Source of the DNA: DASUPK01 sp963782345
GTDB lineage: Bacteria; Actinomycetota; Thermoleophilia; Solirubrobacterales; 70-9
Length of the DNA stretch: 64,000 nt
Direction of reading: 5' to 3'
Assembly: GCA_963782345.1 (NCBI GenBank)
Contig: CAWAJF010000006.1
Coordinates: 7,858 to 71,857, forward strand
Numbering within the stretch: the stretch's first letter is position 1; each line of letters begins with the position of its first letter. This document shows, one piece after another, positions 17,577 to 26,145 of the stretch. The notes under the pieces were generated by a model. It saw only the letters and a list, made by a program, of their open reading frames with translations. It was not told the DNA's origin and searched no databases. The position numbers and the translations under genes were made by a program.

Positions 17577-19277
17577 GTGGGAGAAGAAGCCACCCCTGGA
17601 CATAACAAGCTCACGGATGAGCGGTTGGCGCAGCTGCTCGAGGTCGGGCGGACGATCGTCTCGGAACTCGACCTGGAGACCCTCCTCCGGCGGGTGACGG
17701 AGGCCGCACGTGACCTCACCGGCGCCGCCTACGCCGCCCTTGGGATCCTCAACGCCGACAAGACCGGCCTGGAGCGCTTCCTCCATTCGGGCATCGACGA
17801 GGAGAAGCGGCGGGAGATCGGGCCGCTGCCGCGCGGTCGCGGCGTCCTCGGCGAGCTGATCCGCAACCCGCGGCCACTTCGCCTCGCCGACGTCAATACC
17901 CACCCGCGCTCCTACGGATTCCCTCCAGGTCATCCGGAGATGAAGACGTTCCTCGGGACCCCCGTCCTCGTTCGAGGCGAAGCCTGGGGCAACCTGTATC
18001 TGACCGAGAAGGACGGCGGCGCCGAGTTCGACGACACCGACGAGCAGGTCGTGATCGTCCTCGCCGCCTGGGCTGGGGTGGCGATCGAGAACGCCCGCCT
18101 GTACGAGGGCCTGGGCCGCCGCCGGGAGGAGCTCGAGAAGGCGCTTCGCGGGCTGGAGGCGAGCTCCGACATCGCCCGTACCGTCTCTGCCGGAATCGAG
18201 CTGGACGAGCTGCTCGAGCTGATCGTCAAGCGTGGGCGCGGCGTGGTCGGAGCGCAGCAGGCGGTGCTACTGCTCTCCGACGGCGCCGTGCTCGAGGTCG
18301 TCGCCGCCGCGGGCGGGCGGCCCGGCGCGCTCGAGGGACGGCGGCTCAGGGACGCGGACACCTGGCTGAACGATCTGCAGGCGGAGGCGCCCGAGCTCCG
18401 CGGGCTTCCCACCCTCGTCGCGGAGCTCGAGTTCCGGGATCGCAGCCGGGGGTTGCTGATGGCCGCGGGCGAGTTGGGCCAGGAGCGCTTCGACGCGAGC
18501 GACGAGCAGGTCTTCGAATCATTCGCGGCCGGCGCAGCCACCACGATCGCCACAGTCCGGACGGTGGAGGCGGAGAAGCTGCAGATGTCCATCGAGGCAT
18601 CGGAGCGCGAGCGCCACCGCTGGGCCCGGGAGCTCCATGACGAGACCCTCCAGGAGCTCGGCGCGCTGCGCGTGCTGCTCGACGCTGCCGGCGGCGACGA
18701 GCTCTCAGCCGAGTCCCGTCAGATCGCCGTCGAGCACGTCGACCGCGGGATCCGCAACCTCCAGGGCCTGATCACCGAGCTGCGACCCTCGGTCCTGGAT
18801 GAGCTCGGCGTCGGACCGGCGATCGACTCGCTCGCCAGGCGCTCGAGCGAGAGGTTCGGGGTCGTGATCGACGCCGATGTGGACGTCGCGAGCGAGCAGC
18901 CCGACGGCCCGCACCGGCTCCCCCCCGACCTCGAAGCGACGATCTACAGGCTGGTTCAGGAGGCGAGCAACAACGCCATCAAGCATGCTGAACCGAATCG
19001 AATCTCGGTGACGGTGAGCCGTGGCGACGACCTGATCGAGGTGATCGTCGCCGATGACGGCAGCGGCTTCGATCCTGACACCGCAGAGCGCAGCTTCGGA
19101 CTGGTGGGTATGCAGGAGAGGGTCTCGCTCCTCGGCGGCACCCTCGAGATCGACTCGGCCCCGGGTAAGGGCACCGAGGTACGGGCAGGCCTCCCCGTCA
19201 CGGAGCCCGGACAAGGCGCGGGCCGCGCCGGGTCGGCTAGCCCTCCTCGATCAGCCCCTGCTCACGGGCGAAGCTGA
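17577..19277 (+). CDS. GAF-domain sensor histidine kinase (NarL partner type)
   Basis: 566 aa. Two GAF domains (about residues 25-185 and 195-355) are followed by a HisKA_3 dimerisation domain with the phosphorylatable histidine in WARELHDETLQELG. A HATPase domain follows with EASNNAIKHAE and DDGSGFDP. No transmembrane segment is seen, so it is cytoplasmic and may sense a redox ligand or small molecule through GAF. I chose the GTG at 17577, preceded by GGAGG 10 bases upstream; the stretch before it has no coding look. It is convergent with the NarL-type regulator gene and overlaps it by 41 bases, the likely partner pair. Confidence 0.9.
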   Translation: MGEEATPGHNKLTDERLAQLLEVGRTIVSELDLETLLRRVTEAARDLTGAAYAALGILNADKTGLERFLHSGIDEEKRREIGPLPRGRGVLGELIRNPRPLRLADVNTHPRSYGFPPGHPEMKTFLGTPVLVRGEAWGNLYLTEKDGGAEFDDTDEQVVIVLAAWAGVAIENARLYEGLGRRREELEKALRGLEASSDIARTVSAGIELDELLELIVKRGRGVVGAQQAVLLLSDGAVLEVVAAAGGRPGALEGRRLRDADTWLNDLQAEAPELRGLPTLVAELEFRDRSRGLLMAAGELGQERFDASDEQVFESFAAGAATTIATVRTVEAEKLQMSIEASERERHRWARELHDETLQELGALRVLLDAAGGDELSAESRQIAVEHVDRGIRNLQGLITELRPSVLDELGVGPAIDSLARRSSERFGVVIDADVDVASEQPDGPHRLPPDLEATIYRLVQEASNNAIKHAEPNRISVTVSRGDDLIEVIVADDGSGFDPDTAERSFGLVGMQERVSLLGGTLEIDSAPGKGTEVRAGLPVTEPGQGAGRAGSASPPRSAPAHGRS

Positions 19278-19932
19278 CGACCTCGGCGCGGCTGTTCGTG
19301 CCGAGCTTGCGGTGGATCGCGGCGCGGTGGGTCTCCACCGTGCGGATCGAGATCACGAGCTTCTCGGCGATCTCGGGGTTCGTATGGCCGGCCGCGACGA
19401 GCCTCAACACCTCGATCTCGCGGGGCGTCAATCCACCCGGAGGACCCTCCGGTGTGGCGGCGAGCCGCGCGCCGAGCTGGGGGTTGATGTAGGTCTCCCC
19501 CCTCGCCGCTGCCCGGATGGCGTCGACGAGCTCGGCGCCCGCCGCGTGCTTCACGACGAACGCCCTGGCGCCCAGGCGGAACGCCTCCTTGGCGAAGGCG
19601 GGATCGTCCTGCATCGTGAGCACGACCACCGCCGTCCCGGGTGAACCCTCGTGAACCTTGGGGATCGAAGCGAGGCTCGGTTGGCCAGGCATGTTGAGGT
19701 CGAGCACCAGGACGTTTGGCTTCAGACCCGAGGCACGGCGACGAGCCGTCTCGGCGTCGCCGGCCTCCGCCACGACCGACATGTCACCTTCCGCCTCGAC
19801 GATCCGCCTGAGGCCGTCGCGGACGATCTCGTGATCGTCCGCGAGGATGATGCTGATTCTGTCGGTGCGGCTCTCGCCGTCAGTCGTCTCGGTCGTCATC
19901 GGGTTTGCTGCGGGCACGGTACCTGTCTCCAC
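19237..19932 (-). CDS. NarL-family response regulator
   Basis: 231 aa. The receiver domain has ADDHE at 31-35 and the phosphoacceptor D78 in LVLDLNMPG, plus the conserved K in FVVKHAA. The C-terminal LuxR helix-turn-helix reads GLTPREIEVLRLVAAGHTN and RTVETHRAAIHRKLG. It should bind DNA when phosphorylated by the adjacent convergent GAF kinase. The first 25 residues are poorly conserved; start is GTG 19932 (5 bases after the upstream stop, suggesting coupling) or ATG 19899. Confidence 0.92.
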   Translation of the reverse strand: METGTVPAANPMTTETTDGESRTDRISIILADDHEIVRDGLRRIVEAEGDMSVVAEAGDAETARRRASGLKPNVLVLDLNMPGQPSLASIPKVHEGSPGTAVVVLTMQDDPAFAKEAFRLGARAFVVKHAAGAELVDAIRAAARGETYINPQLGARLAATPEGPPGGLTPREIEVLRLVAAGHTNPEIAEKLVISIRTVETHRAAIHRKLGTNSRAEVVSFAREQGLIEEG

Positions 19933-19937
19933 TCAGC

Positions 19938-20288
19938 TCAGCCGATGTGCTTCTTCTGCTCTTTGATCTGCTCGGCCATCGCGTCCAGCGCGTCCTTCGA
20001 GCGCTGGGCGTGAACCGCGCGCACACCGAGCTCGCGCCGCATGTCCTCGGTCGCGTCCTCGAGCGTGTGCTGCCACTCGCCGGCGCGCTCCTCGGCACGG
20101 CTTCGCAGGTTCACGGTTCGGTCCTGGGCATCGGACCTCAGGTCCTCCAGGGCCTCGCGCGAGCGACTGATCGCTGAGTCGATCGCCGTGCGCAGCTCTT
20201 CTCCCGCCTGCTGGCGAGCCTGGTTCAAGTCCTCGACCGCATGCTCCAGATAGCTGGCGACGGTCTGTTCCTCTGTTTCCGTAGTCAT
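19938..20288 (-). CDS. Alpha-helical coiled-coil protein (apolipoprotein-like)
   Basis: 116 aa, almost wholly predicted helix, highly charged, with heptad-like spacing (LNQARQQAGEELRTAIDSAI, RSREALEDLRSDAQDRTVNL) and a basic tail KEQKKHIG. It resembles small amphipathic helical proteins that associate with membranes or envelope, but has no known function. The ATG at 20288 has GGAGGAAGCA immediately upstream. The response-regulator gene starts 5 bases after its stop, so it may be the first gene of that transcript. Confidence 0.75.
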   Translation of the reverse strand: MTTETEEQTVASYLEHAVEDLNQARQQAGEELRTAIDSAISRSREALEDLRSDAQDRTVNLRSRAEERAGEWQHTLEDATEDMRRELGVRAVHAQRSKDALDAMAEQIKEQKKHIG

Positions 20289-20500
20289 TGCTTCCTCCAG
20301 TTCTCGAGTCGTGGCTTCCTTTGCTGACTCCAGTCTTGAGGCCGAGGGCGGGCGCTCCATCCGTGCAAAACACCGGGATTGCGCGATCAGCCGGCAGGGG
20401 TCGAGGAGCTGCGGTCCTCGAGGACTCCAGGGTCGATCCGGTGACTCCTTTGTGTGAGCCCACCCAGGCCGATGGGGGACACTATGGTGGCGAAAGTTCG

Positions 20501-20704
20501 ATGACGACGCAGACCCTGACGATCGACAGGCTTGCGGACTGGGCGCGCGCGGGCGCCCACTGGCGCGTGGTGCACCAGGACGAACGCCGCGCGGTCGTCG
20601 AGCTGCAGCAATGCACCGGCGAGCCAGTCGAGCGCTTGGAGTCCGCCGACCCCGAACTGATCGCCTACCTCGACGGCGTCGAGTCAGACCTAGACCTAGC
20701 CTGA
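20501..20704 (+). CDS. Small hypothetical protein
   Basis: 67 aa, acidic C-terminus (ESADPELIAYLDGVESDLDLA), with one cysteine in VELQQCTGEPVE. No family is recognised. It is divergent from the coiled-coil gene. No strong ribosome site is visible; I picked the ATG at 20501 because the sequence upstream of it in frame is non-coding in character. It could be a small regulator. Confidence 0.5.
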   Translation: MTTQTLTIDRLADWARAGAHWRVVHQDERRAVVELQQCTGEPVERLESADPELIAYLDGVESDLDLA

Positions 20705-20779
20705 GCATCTGCCCGAGCAGTTCGGCTTGGTCTGGAAGCGCCGACCTCGCCTCGCCTCACGAGCGCGAGCCCGGGCTTC

Positions 20780-21202
20780 CTAGCCGGTGCGCGCATCCGC
20801 GAGGGTGAATTGCGCCGCGATCACGACCAGATAGACGAGCGTCGACGCGAACCCCACGATCATCCAGGCCACGGGGCTTTTCACCAGCGCGGTCGCCAGC
20901 GCGGCGGCGCCGATCGCCAGTCCCACGGAGACGAGGTGAAACCCGCCCCACAGGCGCACCGACCCGTGCTCCCTGGATGCCAGGACCTCGCCTGGGCGTC
21001 CGTATGCGAGCGCCGCCGTGATTGCGAAGCCGAGCACCGCCCCGGCCAGGAAAAGAAGCGCCTCCCAGGCGGCCGGAATCCCGCGCGCGTGCGTGGTCAC
21101 CGCGCCTGAGGTCCAGATCGTCAGGGTGTAGCCGTAGGGGGCGGCGCTCGTCGCTACAGCGCTCTTGAGGTGAGTGCGATAGCTGCGACGGCCGGCCTGC
21201 AT
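20780..21202 (-). CDS. Small integral membrane protein
   Basis: 140 aa with about three or four hydrophobic helices (WEALLFLAGAVLGFAITAALAY; GGFHLVSVGLAIGAAALATAL; AWMIVGFASTLVYLVVIAAQF). The start at 21202 removes a non-coding-looking extension. No catalytic motif is visible and no family is recognised. It is divergent from the flavin disulfide reductase-like gene at 21388. Confidence 0.65.
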   Translation of the reverse strand: MQAGRRSYRTHLKSAVATSAAPYGYTLTIWTSGAVTTHARGIPAAWEALLFLAGAVLGFAITAALAYGRPGEVLASREHGSVRLWGGFHLVSVGLAIGAAALATALVKSPVAWMIVGFASTLVYLVVIAAQFTLADARTG

Positions 21203-21387
21203 GGATCGGACTCTAGTTCCCGGCCGCCGGAAGCCCTCGCTGTCTCTCGTTTCTTGCCTCTTCTCGGTTTCCACCAATTCGACGGGCACTACGGTGAGAA
21301 GGGCCCTGAATCCCCGCCCGCCAAATCTGCACCCGAAAGGACACCATCGGCGAGAGCGCCACGCCAACCGAGGCAAAGGAGGCACGC

Positions 21388-22719
21388 ATGAGTGAGCAGA
21401 GTTTCGACGCCATCGTGATCGGAGCGGGTCCCGTGGGGGAGGTCTGCGCGGGAGAGCTGGCCGACGGCGGCCTCCGGGTCGCGATCGTCGAGCGGGAGCT
21501 GGTCTCGGGCGAGTGCAGCTTCTGGGCGTGCATCCCCTCGAAGACGCTGCTGCGCCCCGGGGAGGTGCTCTCCGAGGCCCGGCAGGCGCCGGGGGCGAGG
21601 GAGGCCGTGACCGGCGACCTGGACGTGGCCGAGGTACTGAGCTGGAGGAACTTCATGGTCTCGGACTGGGACGACTCCGGCCAACTCCCATGGCTCGAAG
21701 AGAAGGGGATCGAGCTGCTCCGGGGCGCGGGGCGCCTCGCCGGGCCGGGCAAGGTCGACGTCGACGGAACCACCTACGAAGCCGAGCGCATCGTGATCGC
21801 AACCGGCTCCGATCCGCTGATCCCGCCCATCGACGGCCTCGACGACCTCGAGGGCCTCTGGACCAATCGCGAGGCCACCGGGGTCAAGGAGATCCCCGCG
21901 AGCCTGCTGATCTTGGGCGGAGGCCCGGTCGGGACGGAGATGGCCCAGGCCTTCGCCCGGATGGGCACCGAGGTGACGGTCGTCGAGGGCGAGGAGCGGC
22001 TGCTGCCGCGCGAGGCGCCGCAGGTCGGCGAGGCGCTGGCCGAAGGCTTGGCCGCTGAGGGGATCCGGCTTCGCCTCGGCGCCTTCGCCTCCTCGGCGTC
22101 CCGAGACGGCGAATTCGTCCTCAGCTTCGACGATCGCGAGCAGCTGCGCGCCGAGAAGCTCCTGGTAGCGACCGGACGCCGGCCGCGGATCGGAGACATC
22201 GGCCTGGATACGGTCGGGATCGAGCCGGGGAAGCAGGGGGTCGAGGTCGACCAGCGTCTCCGCGCCGGGGATAGCATCTGGGCGATCGGCGACGTCACGG
22301 GGGTCGCGCTCTTCACCCACCTGGGCAAGTACCAGGCTCGCATTGCCGCCCGCGACATCCTCGGCCACGAGGCGCGCGCCGACTACCGAGCCATCCCCCG
22401 GGTGGTGTTCACGGATCCGCAGGTGGCCGCGGTGGGCGAGAGCGAGGGGAAGTCGACCGGGACGACGCAGCTCGCCTCGGTCGCCCGGACCTCGACCTAC
22501 ACGCGCGAGTACGCGGAGCGGCCGGGATTCCTCACCGTGGTCTCGGACGGCGACAAGCTCACCGGGGCATACGCGGTCGGGCCGGAGGCCGGCGAGTGGC
22601 TGCAGCAGGCCACGCTCGCGATCCGGGCGGAGGTGCCCGTGGACGTCCTGCGCGACACGATCCAGCCCTTCCCCACCTTCTCCGAGGCCTTCGTCAACGC
22701 CCTCGCGGACCTCGGCTGA
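21388..22719 (+). CDS. Pyridine nucleotide-disulfide oxidoreductase (class I family)
   Basis: 443 aa. The FAD Rossmann motif is GAGPVGEVCAGELA, the redox-active pair is C43-x4-C48 in GECSFWACIPSK, and the NAD(P) motif is LGGGPVGTEMAQAFARMG. The dimerisation domain ends in PFPTFSEAFV, where the His-Pro-Thr of lipoamide dehydrogenase and mercuric reductase is replaced by Phe-Pro-Thr. The usual catalytic C-terminal histidine is therefore missing. It is likely an NAD(P)H-dependent reductase of an unidentified electrophile or quinone rather than a true lipoamide dehydrogenase. Confidence 0.88.
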   Translation: MSEQSFDAIVIGAGPVGEVCAGELADGGLRVAIVERELVSGECSFWACIPSKTLLRPGEVLSEARQAPGAREAVTGDLDVAEVLSWRNFMVSDWDDSGQLPWLEEKGIELLRGAGRLAGPGKVDVDGTTYEAERIVIATGSDPLIPPIDGLDDLEGLWTNREATGVKEIPASLLILGGGPVGTEMAQAFARMGTEVTVVEGEERLLPREAPQVGEALAEGLAAEGIRLRLGAFASSASRDGEFVLSFDDREQLRAEKLLVATGRRPRIGDIGLDTVGIEPGKQGVEVDQRLRAGDSIWAIGDVTGVALFTHLGKYQARIAARDILGHEARADYRAIPRVVFTDPQVAAVGESEGKSTGTTQLASVARTSTYTREYAERPGFLTVVSDGDKLTGAYAVGPEAGEWLQQATLAIRAEVPVDVLRDTIQPFPTFSEAFVNALADLG

Positions 22720-22821
22720 ACCGGGACGATTCCCTCAGGCGCGCTCCTCGGGGACTCACCGCTGGTCTCGTTGTCCGCGTCCACGAGCATCGCCGCCTTT
22801 GGCAATCGGTCACCCCACGGA

Positions 22822-23124
22822 CTATCCGCTGACCTCGACCCCATCCCAAAACGCGACGTGGTTTCGGATCTTGCGAACCCAGGGCGGCGGATGACAGTAG
22901 GTCCAGGCGGCGTGCCTGCCGGTCCGTCCGCCCGCCTCGATCGTGTAGTAGCTCGCCAGGCCCTTCCAGAAGCAGAGCGACTTCATCGCGCCCGGCCTCA
23001 GGTAGCGCTCGTCGACGCTCTCGGGCGGGAAGTAGTGGTTGCCCTCGAGGTAGATCGTCTCCTCGCTCTCGGCGATCACCTCGCCGTTGAAGATCGCCTT
23101 GATCGCTTTCCCTTCCGACCGCAT
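22822..23124 (-). CDS. DUF427 domain protein
   Basis: 100 aa, nearly all one DUF427 domain: FNGEVIAESEETIYLEGNHYFPP, then SLCFWKGLASYYTI, and the terminal VRKIRNHVAFWDGVEV. It is a compact beta-rich fold of unknown chemistry. It is the last gene of the minus-strand run beginning with the peptide and radical SAM genes; 7 bases separate it from the SRPBCC gene, which suggests co-transcription. Confidence 0.88.
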   Translation of the reverse strand: MRSEGKAIKAIFNGEVIAESEETIYLEGNHYFPPESVDERYLRPGAMKSLCFWKGLASYYTIEAGGRTGRHAAWTYCHPPPWVRKIRNHVAFWDGVEVSG

Positions 23125-23131
23125 GTTCCAG

Positions 23132-23734
23132 TCATCGATCCTCCGACCCGAGCCGACCGGATGCCCGCGATCGGCGGCGAGCCGCCAGCTGCTCTGCCCG
23201 CTGCCTCAGGTCGTCCAGGTCCTCTTGCACGGCTCTCTCCCACTGGGGCCGAACCCAGCGGCGGCCGGCGATCCGGCCGAGGAAGAAGTAGTCGATTCCC
23301 ACCTCTCCGCTGTAGCGAAGCTCGGTGACCCCGTCGGCCTCCTCGAGGGCGAATTCCTCCACTCCATACGGAACCGGGCCCCTGATGTGCCGGAAGCCGA
23401 CGTGGTCCGGCGGCTCGAACTTGACGGCCTCGATCGTGATCGCCGTATAGAAATGGACCTTGGTGTGGTGGGCGGCGACGACGAGGTCCTCGCCTTGCGC
23501 CTGGACATCGATTCCGGAGTCCTTCGGGTTGTGACGCAGGTACGGCTCGCTGATCATCTCGAAGACCAGGTCCCGCGGCGCAGCGATCCGAACCTCGATC
23601 GGGCCGAGCTCATGGAAGCTGCGTCCCCAGCCCAGATCGAGGTTGAGCCGACCCATGGCGAGCAGGAGGAACCCCGCCGCCATTCCGCCGAGCATCAGCA
23701 AAGCGAGGCCGACTGCGACCCAGAGCCAGGTCAT
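23132..23734 (-). CDS. Membrane-anchored SRPBCC protein
   Basis: 200 aa. An N-terminal transmembrane helix (WLWVAVGLALLMLGGMAAGFLLLAMG) is followed by a START/polyketide-cyclase-like domain (IEVRIAAPRDLVFEMISEPYL, then EVGIDYFFLGRIAGRRWVRPQW) and a charged tail. The helix would hold the ligand-binding domain at the membrane. Its ATG overlaps the methyltransferase stop by 4 bases (ATGA), a sign of translational coupling. In this operon it may present a lipid or isoprenoid substrate (inference). Confidence 0.8.
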   Translation of the reverse strand: MTWLWVAVGLALLMLGGMAAGFLLLAMGRLNLDLGWGRSFHELGPIEVRIAAPRDLVFEMISEPYLRHNPKDSGIDVQAQGEDLVVAAHHTKVHFYTAITIEAVKFEPPDHVGFRHIRGPVPYGVEEFALEEADGVTELRYSGEVGIDYFFLGRIAGRRWVRPQWERAVQEDLDDLRQRAEQLAARRRSRASGRLGSEDR

Positions 23735-24525
23735 CGGCTCGCGGCCGCGAAGATCGCGTAGCCGATCGCGCCCTCCTCGATCGAGTGCCGGGCCATGCGC
23801 GCCAGCTCGATCGCCTCATCCAGGGAGAACGGCGAGCCGATGAACCGATCCAGGCCGAGCAGGCGCGCACCGCGCAGGCGCTCCTCGATGCGCTCGGCGA
23901 ACCGCTCGGTGTCGGCGTCGCGGCTCTCGACCGCGTAGACCTCGAGCCCGGCGCTGGCGAGGAGCTCCTCGTAGCCGGGGCGAGACAGCGCCGATCCGAC
24001 GCAGGCGATCGTCGCCATCGGCCCGAGCAGCTCAGCCGGGAGACGATCCGCGTCGACGACGACGTCGGAGATCGCCACTCGTGCACCCGGCCGCAGCACC
24101 CGCGCCATCTCGGTGACCGCACGCTCCTTGTCCGGGAAGGTGCAGAGAGAGCACTCGCAGAGGGCAGCGTCGAAGGAGTCGTCGGCAAGCGCCAGGTCCT
24201 CGGCGTCGCCGCGTGCGAACCGCACGCTGGTGTCGAGTCGCTCACTCCTGGCCGACTGAATCGCTCCGAGCACCGCCTGCTCGCCGTAGTCGACCCCGGT
24301 GACGCTGGCGCCGAACTCCCGTGCCGCCAGCAGCGCCGATTCCCCCGCGCCGGAGGCGACATCAAGCAGCCGCTCGCCACGGCCGAGCATGATCAGCTGG
24401 AGGGCGCGACGAGTTGCATCGACACCTCCTGGGTGGAGCTCCCCGCCCAGAAGCCAGCGGACCGCGGGCTCCTCGTAGGCCGCCGCGCAACAGGACTTGA
24501 TCTCCTCAGGAGCGAGCTGCTGCAC
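23731..24525 (-). CDS. Class I SAM-dependent methyltransferase
   Basis: 264 aa. The N-terminal IKSCCAAAYEEPAVRWLLGGELHPGG is followed by the SAM motif LLDVASGAGESALLAAREFG, VTGVDYG, ARGDAEDLALADDSFDAALCECSLCTF and MARVLRPGARVAISDVV. The paired cysteines before the SAM fold and the CECSLC motif recall arsenite methyltransferase-like and UbiE-like enzymes, but the substrate is not determined. The GTG start at 24525 has GGAGG 6 bases upstream and overlaps the end of the radical SAM gene by 20 bases, so the two are translated from one message. Confidence 0.88.
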   Translation of the reverse strand: MQQLAPEEIKSCCAAAYEEPAVRWLLGGELHPGGVDATRRALQLIMLGRGERLLDVASGAGESALLAAREFGASVTGVDYGEQAVLGAIQSARSERLDTSVRFARGDAEDLALADDSFDAALCECSLCTFPDKERAVTEMARVLRPGARVAISDVVVDADRLPAELLGPMATIACVGSALSRPGYEELLASAGLEVYAVESRDADTERFAERIEERLRGARLLGLDRFIGSPFSLDEAIELARMARHSIEEGAIGYAIFAAASR

Positions 24526-25888
24526 CGGCAGCCTCCAATCTGACCTGCTCGCGGTAGCCGACCGAGTTGTAGGCGCAGAAGGGGATCAGGCGCCCGTCGG
24601 GGACAATCTCGGAGACGCAGCACTTGCGGAGCTTCTCCACGTCGAGGGTGTAGGGATCCTGGAAGTCCTGGGTGACGATCATGAAGCCCTTGGCCGCCAC
24701 CTCGCGCAGCTCCGGCGGCATCGCCGTCGAGCAGGCCACGCATTCGAGCCGCTCCGCCGCCGGCGCGGTGCCGCCGGCCGCTTTCGCCGACCACAGCCCC
24801 TCGAGGGCGGTCCGCACCTCCGGATCGGGCACGGCGCGGTTGGTGACGTAGTCGAGGTACTGCTCGACGTCGACCAGGCGCGGCAGCGGAACGAGGTCCT
24901 CGCCGTCATAGAGCGCGAAGGTGGCCGAGCGGCAGGTCGGCGAGCAGCAGGGCACCGGGACGAAGTCGTCGGTGCGGAACCACTCCGGGAGCTGCTCGCA
25001 GAGCGCGTCGATCACGTCGGAGTTGGTGAGCTTGTCGAGCGGATCGGACTCGACGCGGAAGCGCCCGGAATGGGTCACCGGCTGGAAGAAGACGCCGGTG
25101 ACGGCGGGATGCTCGATCCCGAAGCGGACGATCTCCCCCACCTCCGCCTCGTTGACGCCGCGCTCCACTGCCGCGGCGAGCGAGACGCTCACTCCCGCCT
25201 CGGCGCAGCGATCGAGGGCGCGCATCTTCTCGTCCGTCAGGTCCCTGCCCCTGATCGCGAGCTGAGTCTCCTCTCGCAAGCCGTCGAACTGGAGGTAGAC
25301 GTGCACCCCGATCTCGGCCAGCGCCGGCGCGAAGCGCCGGTCCCGGGCGAGCCGGATGCCGTTGGTGTTCAGCATCACCAGATCGATGCCACGGTTCCTC
25401 GCGGCGCCCAGCATCTCCAGGATCTGCGGGTGGATCGAGGGCTCGCCCCCTGAGAGCTGCACGGCCTCCGGCTCGCCCTCGGCCCGGACGAAGGCGTCGA
25501 GCATCGACTCGACCTGCTCGAGCGAGAGCGAGAAGCCGTGCTCCTGGGGCCCGGTGCCGGAGTCGGCGAAGCAGATCGGGCAGTCCAGGTTGCATGCCGT
25601 GTTCACCTCGATGATCCCGAGGCACGTGTGCTGGGCATGCTCGGGGCAGATCCCGCAGTCGTGCGGGCAGCCTTCCGCTGCCTCGGTCTGCCGCTCGACG
25701 GGCGAGTCGCCGGGCTTGTCGAAGCGCTGAGCCTCGGCCCAGCGCTGAGCGTCTCCGTAGACCACCGCCTCGAAGAGCCCGTGGTCGGGACAGACGCGCG
25801 AGAGAACCACCTTGCCCCCGCGCTCGAGCAGCTGGGCGTTCAGCAGGCGCTTGCAACGGGGGCAGATCGAGGTGGTCGAGCGGAGCAC
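24506..25888 (-). CDS. Radical SAM enzyme, COG1964/tetraether-synthase-like
   Basis: 460 aa. An N-terminal zinc-ribbon-like part (CPRCKRLLNAQ, VCPDHGLFEAVVYGD) is followed by a cysteine-rich GCPHDCGICPEH segment and the radical SAM CxxxCxxC motif in NTACNLDCPICFAD. Then come the SGGEPSIHP glycine loop and C-terminal cysteines (PVPCCSPTCRSATF, VACSTAM, KCCVSE). The arrangement matches what I recall of COG1964, the family of archaeal tetraether lipid synthase (MJ0619), with several auxiliary Fe-S clusters. The GTG start at 25888 shares a base with the TAG stop of the upstream 49-aa peptide gene (TAGTG). Role options: radical C-C bond formation on lipids, or peptide maturation. Confidence 0.88.
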   Translation of the reverse strand: MLRSTTSICPRCKRLLNAQLLERGGKVVLSRVCPDHGLFEAVVYGDAQRWAEAQRFDKPGDSPVERQTEAAEGCPHDCGICPEHAQHTCLGIIEVNTACNLDCPICFADSGTGPQEHGFSLSLEQVESMLDAFVRAEGEPEAVQLSGGEPSIHPQILEMLGAARNRGIDLVMLNTNGIRLARDRRFAPALAEIGVHVYLQFDGLREETQLAIRGRDLTDEKMRALDRCAEAGVSVSLAAAVERGVNEAEVGEIVRFGIEHPAVTGVFFQPVTHSGRFRVESDPLDKLTNSDVIDALCEQLPEWFRTDDFVPVPCCSPTCRSATFALYDGEDLVPLPRLVDVEQYLDYVTNRAVPDPEVRTALEGLWSAKAAGGTAPAAERLECVACSTAMPPELREVAAKGFMIVTQDFQDPYTLDVEKLRKCCVSEIVPDGRLIPFCAYNSVGYREQVRLEAAGAAARS

Positions 25889-26037
25889 TAGGCGGCTCGA
25901 TCGAGCTCGTCGACGAGTCCGAGTGCGCCCTCGAGGCTCTTCTGAGGCATCGCGCCCACCGCCGGCGCAACCTGCTCGTCGGATTCGAGAACCTCGGACT
26001 CGAGGTTCTCGTTGGTCAACATGATTGGTTCGCTCAT
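25888..26037 (-). CDS. 49-aa acidic peptide gene, possible radical SAM substrate/RiPP precursor
   Basis: MSEPIMLTNENLESEVLES then DEQVAPAVGAMPQKSL and EGALGLVDELDRAA: an acidic leader-like N-terminal half and a short C-terminal half with no Cys or aromatic residue. The ATG at 26037 has AAAGGAAG about 9 bases upstream. Its stop TAG overlaps the radical SAM GTG by one base, so the enzyme is probably translated by termination-reinitiation after the peptide. That arrangement is common for precursor peptides and their maturases. The lack of Cys, Tyr or Trp makes thioether or mycofactocin-type chemistry unlikely; it may instead be a binding partner or leader peptide. Confidence 0.6.
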   Translation of the reverse strand: MSEPIMLTNENLESEVLESDEQVAPAVGAMPQKSLEGALGLVDELDRAA

Positions 26038-26145
26038 CGGTTTCGCTTCCTTTCCGCTGCTCGCCGATCCGACCACCCGCGCCGTCCAAAGGATTCACGG
26101 TCCGGCCGAACCCTTCCCGCTCCGCAGCCGGTCGAACCCGCGAAG

